Source: an uncultured Muribaculaceae bacterium (GTDB lineage: Bacteria; Bacteroidota; Bacteroidia; Bacteroidales; Muribaculaceae). From it: a stretch of 64,000 nt of DNA. Shown here in pieces: positions 41,476-49,142 of the stretch. The notes under the pieces are model-generated. The model searched no databases, was not told where the DNA came from, and saw nothing but the letters and a program-made list of their open reading frames with translations. The position numbers were made by a program, and so were the translations under genes. Every line of letters starts with the position of its first letter. Within the stretch, counting starts at the first letter, position 1. The stretch is taken from assembly GCA_904501735.1 (NCBI GenBank), contig CAJGBY010000005.1, positions 1 to 64,000 of the forward strand, in the 5' to 3' direction.

Positions 41476-44412
41476 TTATCGTCTACCACCTCGTCCGCCA
41501 GGACCAAATCCACCGTAGTTGCGAGCGCCAGCAGGAAGGTCGCTGTTAGAACCGAATGTATTGAAACGGTAGGCAAAAGTGAACATTGCATAGCGAGTGA
41601 GCGTGTTGTATTCGCTATCTTGGATGTAGTTGGCAGTTACACTGCGTGAGATGTTCTTCTTTTGTCCCAAGATGTCGTAGATGCGTGCTGTGATAGACGC
41701 TTGACGACCCTTTAGGAATTCGTAAGACACAGCAGCGTTCCATAGCCATTGTTCAGTGTCGTAACCATCTGAATAACCCTTAGATGCGCTGAAGTTGAGG
41801 TCGGTGTTGACTGATAGACCGAAAGGTAGAGTCAAGTTACCATTCACCATACCGCCATATCGATGCACTGTAAGGTCGTTTTGAGTCTTCACAGTGTTGT
41901 GAGTGGTTTGAATGTTGTAGTTAGGACGAAGTTGGATTTCCAACAAGTCGGAACGGAAAGTCAAACCAGGCGATACATTCACCGATAGCGAACCACTGCG
42001 GTTGTATTCTTGGTTGTTGTAACCCACAGTGCTTGAGTAGCGAGTGTTGAGGTGAGAAGAGAAATAGAACTTCTTGTTAGGCAATGGAACACTAATCATA
42101 CCCATTGCAAACGCATTCCATACACCATTCACATTACCGTAAGTAGTGATTTGTCCCCCTGTTTCGCGATTATAGTCGGTCATAGAGATGATGCTGTTAA
42201 GAGTGTATTGAGCATTAGCCATCAACATGATACTGCGTTGCGCTTGTTGGTTGAAGTCGTTGAAACGCACATTGAAGCGTTGAGTGAACGAAGGCTTCAA
42301 GTTAGGGTTACCTTGAACGATGCGCAAAGGATTCGACATGTCGGCAACTGGTTGAAGTTGGTTGATCGAAGGTTGGCTTGTGTTTGCGCGATAGTTAAGT
42401 TGCAAAGAGCGTGACTTTGACATCTTGAAGCGAACGCGAGCATAAGGCGCCACATTCCACACCCAACGAGTAGGGATACTCTTGTCGGCATTGGTCAAGT
42501 TCCTGCTGCTCGACATTGAAGGGTTCAAAGACAAACCAGCCGAAGCATTAAGGTCCTTAGTAACCTTGCGCACACCTACTTCCAAAGTTTGAGAGAAGAA
42601 GTTGTTGCGGAATTGGTTGCTATCGTCTTGATTTAGCACTGGGTTGCCCATTGCCAATTCGTCGTCGAGTAATTGTTGAAGCAATACAGGGTTGGTGAGT
42701 GCAAATGATGTGTAGTTTTCCTTGATGTAGTTGATAACATCGGCACTACCAAGTAGATAGTTGTATCGTTGAATCTTGCGAGCTTCGTCGCTTAGTTGAG
42801 TGTTGCCATTGTAAGGCACATCATAAACGAGCTTGTCGGCGTTGTTGAAACGATAGTTAGCACGATAAGACACATCGAGGAATAGAGCCTTCTTGATGTC
42901 GCCAAGAGGTTCGGTCCAAGTCAGACGACCTTGGATATTGTTGTTCCAACGGTGGTTATCGTCGATTTGGCTGATGATTTGAAGAGAGTCATCATATAGG
43001 TAGTAGCGGTTTTCAGTAAGCGTGTTGCCATCTTCTTGTGTATCGCTGAAGTTGTAGCGTGCTTGCATACTGAAACTGCGACCAGGGTGCGATTTCACTT
43101 TGTGGTTGTACACGATTTGACCACCGAAGTTGTAGCTCTTACCTTCAGAGTTGTCGCGCTTGTAGCTGTAGTTCACATCGCGCATGTGTCCGTCGAAAGT
43201 GCGAGTAGAATCGATCTTGTTTGATTCGTTGAAGTTCAAAGAGAAGTTAGGACGGAATTCAAGAGTGTTGAATGAGTCCACTTCCCACTTCAAACGGAAA
43301 TTACCGTTGAAGTTGTGGCTATTGTCTCGGCTGATGTTGCGAGAGTTACTATAAGAAGTAGAGTCAACAAATAGATATTGCTTGTCGTTGCGGTTGCGAG
43401 AGTCTTGGTCGCTGTGAGAATACATCAAGTGACCACCAGCGCGGAATTTTTCGCTGTCTTTGCTACCTACATTGAAGTTGAAACCAATGTTTTGGTTGGT
43501 GTTGATACCTCTATTACCACCGAAACGAGCAAATTGAGAAGCTGCGCCGTTGGTGAATCCCATATTGTTGGTGTTGTTGGCACCACCAAGGATTGTGAAT
43601 TGGTCGCCATCGCTGAAACGGTTCACCATGAAGTTGGCTTCGTAGCGATCGTTTGTACCATAACCAGCCGATACATTGCCAAACCAACCGTTGTTCATGC
43701 CCTTCTTAACCGAAAGGTTGATAACTGTTTCGTCTTCACCATCGTCAACACCAGTGAGTCGAGCAAGGTCTGATTTGCGGTCAACCACTTGCACTTTGTC
43801 GACAATGTTGACAGGAAGGTTTTTAGTACCCACCTTAGTGTCGTCGGCAAAAAATTCCTTACCATCGACAAGGATCTTAGTAACTTCCTTACCGTTGGCA
43901 GTGATCTTACCGTCGCTATCCACTTCTACACCAGGCAAACGCTTCAAAAGGTCTTCCACAACGGCATTAGGTTGTGTCTTGTAAGAGTCGGCGTTATATT
44001 CTACGGTGTCTTCTTTTACCACGATTTCAGTTTTTACGCCAGTTACCACAGCTTCCTTAAGCATGATAGAGCTTGGTTCGAGCGCAAGATCTCCAAGTTT
44101 CATGTTGCGGCTATCTTTAGCCACAGTAACATTTTTGTTTACATTCTTGTAACCGATATAAGAAATAGACACAATGTAGCGACCTTGTCCCACGCCAGTG
44201 AGCCAGAAGTTACCATCTTCGTCGGTACTTACACCTTTTACAAGAGAACTATCTCTGTTGGCCTTAAGCAACTTCACAGTAGCGCCAGCCAAACCCGATT
44301 TGTCGTTAGAATCAACAGCGCGTCCACTAATATTGATTGCCGACGCAGTTGAGAGTAGAAATGCCATTACGGCACAGACAAAAACACTTAAATTTCTATA
44401 ATTTGTAGTCAT
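41476..44412 (-). CDS. Outer-membrane TonB-dependent-receptor-like protein (PF14905 barrel)
   Basis: 978 aa from ATG at 44412 (MTTNYRNLSVFVCAVMAFLL signal peptide); the longer frame upstream is not supported. CarboxypepD_reg-like domain about 24-105, plug domain about 115-220 (VEDLLKRLPGVEVDSDGKIT), then a long outer-membrane beta-barrel. The end is not the usual terminal aromatic strand but a Gly/Arg-rich tail (GARNYGGFGPGGRGGRR). No SusD partner is adjacent, so it is more likely a non-SusC receptor or biogenesis-type barrel. Ligand unknown. Confidence 0.88.
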   Translation of the reverse strand: MTTNYRNLSVFVCAVMAFLLSTASAINISGRAVDSNDKSGLAGATVKLLKANRDSSLVKGVSTDEDGNFWLTGVGQGRYIVSISYIGYKNVNKNVTVAKDSRNMKLGDLALEPSSIMLKEAVVTGVKTEIVVKEDTVEYNADSYKTQPNAVVEDLLKRLPGVEVDSDGKITANGKEVTKILVDGKEFFADDTKVGTKNLPVNIVDKVQVVDRKSDLARLTGVDDGEDETVINLSVKKGMNNGWFGNVSAGYGTNDRYEANFMVNRFSDGDQFTILGGANNTNNMGFTNGAASQFARFGGNRGINTNQNIGFNFNVGSKDSEKFRAGGHLMYSHSDQDSRNRNDKQYLFVDSTSYSNSRNISRDNSHNFNGNFRLKWEVDSFNTLEFRPNFSLNFNESNKIDSTRTFDGHMRDVNYSYKRDNSEGKSYNFGGQIVYNHKVKSHPGRSFSMQARYNFSDTQEDGNTLTENRYYLYDDSLQIISQIDDNHRWNNNIQGRLTWTEPLGDIKKALFLDVSYRANYRFNNADKLVYDVPYNGNTQLSDEARKIQRYNYLLGSADVINYIKENYTSFALTNPVLLQQLLDDELAMGNPVLNQDDSNQFRNNFFSQTLEVGVRKVTKDLNASAGLSLNPSMSSSRNLTNADKSIPTRWVWNVAPYARVRFKMSKSRSLQLNYRANTSQPSINQLQPVADMSNPLRIVQGNPNLKPSFTQRFNVRFNDFNQQAQRSIMLMANAQYTLNSIISMTDYNRETGGQITTYGNVNGVWNAFAMGMISVPLPNKKFYFSSHLNTRYSSTVGYNNQEYNRSGSLSVNVSPGLTFRSDLLEIQLRPNYNIQTTHNTVKTQNDLTVHRYGGMVNGNLTLPFGLSVNTDLNFSASKGYSDGYDTEQWLWNAAVSYEFLKGRQASITARIYDILGQKKNISRSVTANYIQDSEYNTLTRYAMFTFAYRFNTFGSNSDLPAGARNYGGFGPGGRGGRR

Positions 44413-44480
44413 TTTTATGATAAATTTCTTAGTCAATGTACTTTTTTCGATGCAAAGTAAGCTATAAAGTTTAAAAGTTT

Positions 44481-44488
44481 TATCTTTG
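44481..44488 (+). promoter_or_regulatory. -7 promoter box of ABC exporter gene
   Basis: TATCTTTG, exact match, 29 nt before the ATG at 44518. The divergent receptor promoter was not clearly found. Confidence 0.6.
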
Positions 44489-44517
44489 TAGCCGAATTTT
44501 TTTTGCATATATCGATA

Positions 44518-46344
44518 ATGAAGGAGTTTTTTAAGATACTTACGAGGTTTATACCACCTTATAAGAAATTTTTAGCACTTAATATATTATTCAACTTACT
44601 TACAGCATTCCTCACGCTGTTCTCGTTTGCTCTCATCATTCCAATCCTACAAATGCTCTTCAAAATCAATGAGGCGAGCTATGTGTTTATGGAATGGGGC
44701 AGTGGCTCAATCAAAGATGTGGCTGTAAACAATTTCTATTACTATGTTCAATACATTATCGAAACTTGGGGTCAATCGGCAGCCTTAGCATCGTTGGGTA
44801 TTGCATTGGTAGTGATGACAGGATTGAAGGTAGGTGCTGCTTATCTGAGCTCTTATTTCTTGATACCTATTCGTTCGGGCGTTGTACGCGACATACGCAA
44901 TATGATTTACGACAAGATAGTGAATTTGCCGATAGGATTTTTCACTACCGAGCGTAAAGGCGATGTGATGGCACGAATGAGTGGAGATGTTACCGAGGTG
45001 GAAAATTCGGTGATGTCGTCGCTCGATATGATGTTCAAGAATCCTGTGATGATTGTAGCATGTTTGAGCATGATGATTGCTGTGAGTTGGGAGCTTACAG
45101 TGTTTGTGCTTGTGCTTCTACCAGTGGCAGGATATGTGATGGGTAAAGTGGGTAAATCGCTCAAGCGCGTATCGCTCGAAGGACAAATCCAATGGGGCGT
45201 TATGCTATCGACTATTGAAGAAACACTCGGTGGCTTGCGCATCATCAAGGCTTTCAATGCCGAACAAAAGCTTAAAAAGCGTTTCCACAACGAAAATGAA
45301 GTGTTCTTTGAATTGTCCAACAAGCGCAATCGTCGTTACGACCTGGCTCACCCTATGAGTGAATTCCTCGGCACAGCAACAATTGCTATTGTGTTGTGGT
45401 TTGGTGGTACATTGATTTTGTCGGGACATTCATCTATTACAGCAGCATCTTTCATCTATTATATGGTGATATTCTATAGCATTATCAATCCTGCTAAGGA
45501 CTTGTCGAAGGCCGCTTATTCTATTCAGAAAGGTGTGGCATCGATGGAACGCATCGATGTGATTCTAAATGCTGACAATCCTATCAAGAACCCGGCTAAC
45601 CCTGTTACAATAGTGGGCAAGAATGCAAATATCTCATATAAGAATGTGCGTTTCCGCTATCAAAACGATTGGGTGATTGACGATGTAAATCTCGATATTG
45701 AATATGGTAAAACCGTAGCACTTGTGGGACAATCGGGTTCAGGAAAATCGACACTTGCCGACCTACTTCCTCGCTTCTACGATGTAAATGAAGGTAGCAT
45801 CACAATCGATGGCGTAGATATTCGTGATGTGAATGTGGCCGATTTGCGTGGACTTATGGGCAATGTGAATCAAGAAGCTATTCTATTCAACGATACATTC
45901 TACAACAACATCACATTTGGTGTAGAAAATGCCACAATGGAACAAGTGATTGATGCTGCCAAGGTGGCGAATGCCTACGATTTCATTATGGCGTCGGAAA
46001 ATGGCTTTGAGACCAATATTGGCGACCGTGGTTGCAAGCTATCGGGTGGACAACGCCAACGATTGAGCATCGCTCGAGCAATCTTGAAGAATCCACCTAT
46101 CCTTATTCTTGATGAAGCTACATCGGCGCTCGACACCGAAAGCGAACGCTTGGTGCAAGAAGCTCTCGATCACTTGATGAAGAATCGCACAACCATAGTG
46201 ATAGCACACCGTCTATCTACTATTCGCAATGCCGATATGATATGTGTGATGCACGAGGGTAAGATTGTGGAACGAGGAACACACGACGAGCTCATTGCTC
46301 TCAACCACTACTACAAACGCCTCGTAGATATGCAAACATTCTAA
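44518..46344 (+). CDS. ABC exporter, MsbA-like (membrane plus ATPase in one chain)
   Basis: 608 aa from ATG at 44518; an in-frame TTG at 44503 is less likely. Six transmembrane helices in about 1-320, then an ABC ATPase with Walker A GQSGSGKST, signature LSGGQRQRLSIARA, Walker B ILILDEATSALD and H-loop VIAHRLST. Half-transporter, works as a homodimer. Lipid A or another amphipathic substrate is the usual guess for this type; the sequence alone does not decide. Confidence 0.92.
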   Translation: MKEFFKILTRFIPPYKKFLALNILFNLLTAFLTLFSFALIIPILQMLFKINEASYVFMEWGSGSIKDVAVNNFYYYVQYIIETWGQSAALASLGIALVVMTGLKVGAAYLSSYFLIPIRSGVVRDIRNMIYDKIVNLPIGFFTTERKGDVMARMSGDVTEVENSVMSSLDMMFKNPVMIVACLSMMIAVSWELTVFVLVLLPVAGYVMGKVGKSLKRVSLEGQIQWGVMLSTIEETLGGLRIIKAFNAEQKLKKRFHNENEVFFELSNKRNRRYDLAHPMSEFLGTATIAIVLWFGGTLILSGHSSITAASFIYYMVIFYSIINPAKDLSKAAYSIQKGVASMERIDVILNADNPIKNPANPVTIVGKNANISYKNVRFRYQNDWVIDDVNLDIEYGKTVALVGQSGSGKSTLADLLPRFYDVNEGSITIDGVDIRDVNVADLRGLMGNVNQEAILFNDTFYNNITFGVENATMEQVIDAAKVANAYDFIMASENGFETNIGDRGCKLSGGQRQRLSIARAILKNPPILILDEATSALDTESERLVQEALDHLMKNRTTIVIAHRLSTIRNADMICVMHEGKIVERGTHDELIALNHYYKRLVDMQTF

Positions 46345-46365
46345 TGATATAACAACAAAAAGAAA

Positions 46366-46405
46366 AATGACGGGATTAGCATTGCTATTCTCGTCATTCT
46401 GTTTT
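46366..46405. terminator. Terminator between ABC exporter and epimerase
   Basis: Stem AATGACG / CGTCATT (with more pairing inside) and a T6 run, between convergent genes. Confidence 0.65.
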
Positions 46406-47419
46406 TTATAACCAACCTGCTTTGCGGTACCATTCGATTGATTCGCGTACGCCAGCTTTAAGGTCATATTTTGGAGAGAAATTGAAGTCGCGTTCGCCGT
46501 CGCTCACATCGCATAGCCAGTTGCGCTGCTTGATAATCTTGAATTTGTCGCTGTTGAGCGTGCTTGGCTTCATTCGCATTAGTCCAATTTGTTCAGAAAC
46601 CCAACAGATGATGCGTGTGAGCCATAGTGGAGCGCAAATAGGAAGTACATGCTTCTTACCAAGAACGCGAGCCACGATTTCACGGAATTCTTTTTGTGTG
46701 TATCCGCGTTTTTCGGCTATTAGATATGTTTTACGCATAGCTGCAGGAGCTTCGAGCGCGTCCATCATGGCTTCGGCAAGGTCTTTCACATAGATGAAAG
46801 TGAGCATTTGTTTCTTGAAGCCAACACTGAAGTCGAATCCTTGATCGATGCTCTTCATCATCAAGAAATAATCCTTTTCGTGAGGGCCATAAACGCCCGT
46901 TGCACGGAAGATAACATACGGGAAATCAGGTAGATACTTAATAGCTTGCTCTCCCATGAGTTTGGATACGCCGTATTGAGTGTTTGGATGAGTTAAGTCG
47001 GTGTTTTTGAACGGAGTATAGTTGTCGTCGTCGCCTTGACCCATCACGCTGAGGCTACTCATAAGAAGGAATTTTTCAGGAACTCCACCCACTTCGATGA
47101 GAAGGTTGGCGAAAGTTTTGAGATAGTCGCAGTTGATGCGATTGAAATCACGGAAGTTGTTACACTTAGTAGCTCCGAGATTGTGAATTATATAATCCCA
47201 CTTACCATTTTCGGCGATAAACAATGATAGTTGTTCGCGCAAGGTGTCTTTATTGGAAAAATCGAGTTCGATGATATTGATGCGAGGGTCGGTGAGATAT
47301 TCGAGCGAAGTAGTGGCGCGCACAGCAGCCCAAGTTTCGTACCCACGATTGAGAGCAGCTTCGACAATAAAGCCGCCTACAAATCCTCCAGCACCAGTGA
47401 TAAGTATTTTCTTTGCCAT
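46406..47419 (-). CDS. NAD(P)-dependent epimerase/dehydratase (extended SDR)
   Basis: 337 aa. Rossmann glycine motif GAGGFVGGF (residues 8-16), catalytic YGVSKLMGEQA (YxxxK), and a SSLSVMG segment before it. Extended SDR enzymes act on nucleotide sugars, sterol-like or flavonoid-like substrates; the exact one is not clear. Third gene of the ispB-like - rnhB - epimerase series on this strand, 29 nt after rnhB. Confidence 0.85.
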   Translation of the reverse strand: MAKKILITGAGGFVGGFIVEAALNRGYETWAAVRATTSLEYLTDPRINIIELDFSNKDTLREQLSLFIAENGKWDYIIHNLGATKCNNFRDFNRINCDYLKTFANLLIEVGGVPEKFLLMSSLSVMGQGDDDNYTPFKNTDLTHPNTQYGVSKLMGEQAIKYLPDFPYVIFRATGVYGPHEKDYFLMMKSIDQGFDFSVGFKKQMLTFIYVKDLAEAMMDALEAPAAMRKTYLIAEKRGYTQKEFREIVARVLGKKHVLPICAPLWLTRIICWVSEQIGLMRMKPSTLNSDKFKIIKQRNWLCDVSDGERDFNFSPKYDLKAGVRESIEWYRKAGWL

Positions 47420-47448
47420 AGTATAGTAGCTGAAATAGTGTTAGATGG

Positions 47449-48045
47449 TTAAAAAAGAGTGAGTTGAGGGTTAAGTAATTGGAACGACATGCGGTGATGA
47501 GGAGTAGCCCCATGCAGTTCGATAGCTGCTCGGTGAGCAGGAGTAGGATACCCTTTATTTTTGTCCCACGCATATTGCGGAAAATCCTGTGCTATGCGTT
47601 GCATATATTCGTCGCGGTGAGTTTTAGCCAGTACCGATGCTGCAGCAATGCTCATCATCTTGCCGTCGCCTTTCACGATGCAAGTGTGAGGTATGTCTTG
47701 ATACTTGATGAAACGATTGCCATCGATAAGCAGCGCTTCGGGGCGCGTAGTGAGTTGGTCGATAGCTCGGTGCATAGCAGTGAATGAAGCTCGCAGAATG
47801 TTGATTTCATCTATTTCCTGGGGCGAAACAAAAGCCACTGCCCACGCAATAGCTTCGCGCTCGATGATGGGGCGAAGAAGCTCTCGTTGTCGCTCGGTGA
47901 GCTGCTTTGAGTCGTTAAGTAGTTCGTTGTGGAAGTCTTCGGGCAGAATCACTGCAGCCGCCGTTACAGGTCCAGCCAAGCAGCCTCGTCCAGCTTCGTC
48001 ACAACCAGCCTCGATGCGTCCTTTTATGAGATACGGTTCGAGCAT
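47449..48045 (-). CDS. rnhB: Ribonuclease HII
   Basis: 198 aa. Catalytic D16-E17 in AGCDEAGRGCLAGPV, third Asp in LLIDGNRF and a further acidic residue in the THRDEYM segment. RNase HII removes single ribonucleotides and Okazaki RNA from DNA. It lies 15 nt after the prenyl synthase gene. Confidence 0.96.
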   Translation of the reverse strand: MLEPYLIKGRIEAGCDEAGRGCLAGPVTAAAVILPEDFHNELLNDSKQLTERQRELLRPIIEREAIAWAVAFVSPQEIDEINILRASFTAMHRAIDQLTTRPEALLIDGNRFIKYQDIPHTCIVKGDGKMMSIAAASVLAKTHRDEYMQRIAQDFPQYAWDKNKGYPTPAHRAAIELHGATPHHRMSFQLLNPQLTLF

Positions 48046-48060
48046 AGAGAAAAAGATTTA

Positions 48061-49035
48061 TTATTTATTGCGAGCTATGATGTAATTGAATAGCGTCTTG
48101 AAGTCGTCGATAACTGGGCGTTCGCGATAAGAGTCGAGAATAGCGAATGCTTCGTTGCGAAGTCGTTCCATAGTAGCGTAAGCATATTCAATACCACCTT
48201 CATTCTTAGCAAATTCAATAAGAGTAGCAATTTCCTCGTTAGAAAGTTCGTTTTTCTTAGCAAGAGCTACCATTTCGTCGTGTTGAGGAGCGTCCTTCTT
48301 AGAAAGAGCATAGATGAGAGGAAGAGTAACCTTACCTTCGCGCAAGTCGTTGCCAGTAGGTTTGCCGATAGCTTTGTCTTCGAAGTAATCGAAGATGTCG
48401 TCCTTGATTTGGAAGCAAAGACCGAGGATTTCGGTGAATTGCATAAGGTCGGCAAGTTCCTTTTCGTTAGCATTGTTTACATGTCCACTCACTTCGACGC
48501 AACATTTGAATAGCGAAGCAGTTTTGTGTTTGATGATGTTGAAATAAGACTCTTCGTCGATGCTGTGTTGACGAGCATTGTCGATTTGATCCATTTCGCC
48601 AAGAGATAGTTCTCGTCCCAAACGAGAAAGAACAGCAGTGATGCGGTGGTTTTCGGTTTGTACAGCACAATGTAGCGCAGCACTCACGAAGAAGTCGCCC
48701 ACAAGCACCGAAATGTGGTTGTCCCAAATGCGGTTGATAGTAGGTTTGCCGCGTCGTTCCTTCGATTCGTCGATTACATCATCGTGAATAAGAGAAGCGT
48801 TGTGCAATAGTTCAATAGCAGCACCAGCGTTGAGCACTTTATTGTTGACACCTCCAAAGAAACGACCACTAAGAATCACGAGGATAGGTCGAATCTGCTT
48901 TCCTTTGCTTTCCAAAAATTTAGAAACGATTTGGTGCATGAGAGCCGAGTTGCTCTCAAGCGCTTTCTTGATGATGTCGTTAAGTGATGACAAGTCATCA
49001 GCAATATTTTCTTGAATTTTCTTTACTTCTCCCAT
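48061..49035 (-). CDS. Long-chain polyprenyl diphosphate synthase (IspB-like)
   Basis: 324 aa, all-alpha trans-prenyltransferase. First Asp-rich motif LIHDDVIDESKERRGKPT, second QIKDDIFDYF, and the KGKQIRP substrate-binding lysine/arginine segment near the N-terminus. It makes the isoprenoid side chain of menaquinone (long-chain prenyl-PP). Chain length is not readable from the sequence. First gene of the operon with rnhB and the epimerase. Confidence 0.93.
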   Translation of the reverse strand: MGEVKKIQENIADDLSSLNDIIKKALESNSALMHQIVSKFLESKGKQIRPILVILSGRFFGGVNNKVLNAGAAIELLHNASLIHDDVIDESKERRGKPTINRIWDNHISVLVGDFFVSAALHCAVQTENHRITAVLSRLGRELSLGEMDQIDNARQHSIDEESYFNIIKHKTASLFKCCVEVSGHVNNANEKELADLMQFTEILGLCFQIKDDIFDYFEDKAIGKPTGNDLREGKVTLPLIYALSKKDAPQHDEMVALAKKNELSNEEIATLIEFAKNEGGIEYAYATMERLRNEAFAILDSYRERPVIDDFKTLFNYIIARNK

Positions 49036-49055
49036 TTATGTTGGCGATTAAAGTG

Positions 49056-49063
49056 CAAAAATA
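49056..49063 (-). promoter_or_regulatory. -7 promoter box of prenyl synthase operon
   Basis: TATTTTTG on the minus strand, 20 nt before the ATG at 49035; divergent from polA. Confidence 0.6.
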
Positions 49064-49142
49064 GCAATAAATCTGCGTTTTTGGGTACTGTTTTGAGAAA
49101 ATAATCGTAAATTCGCAAATAAGAAACGAAAAAATAACGAAT

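Noticed and set aside
44413..44508. Longer start for the outer-membrane receptor
   Set aside because: The signal peptide begins at the ATG at 44412; the extra residues overlap the divergent ABC exporter promoter.
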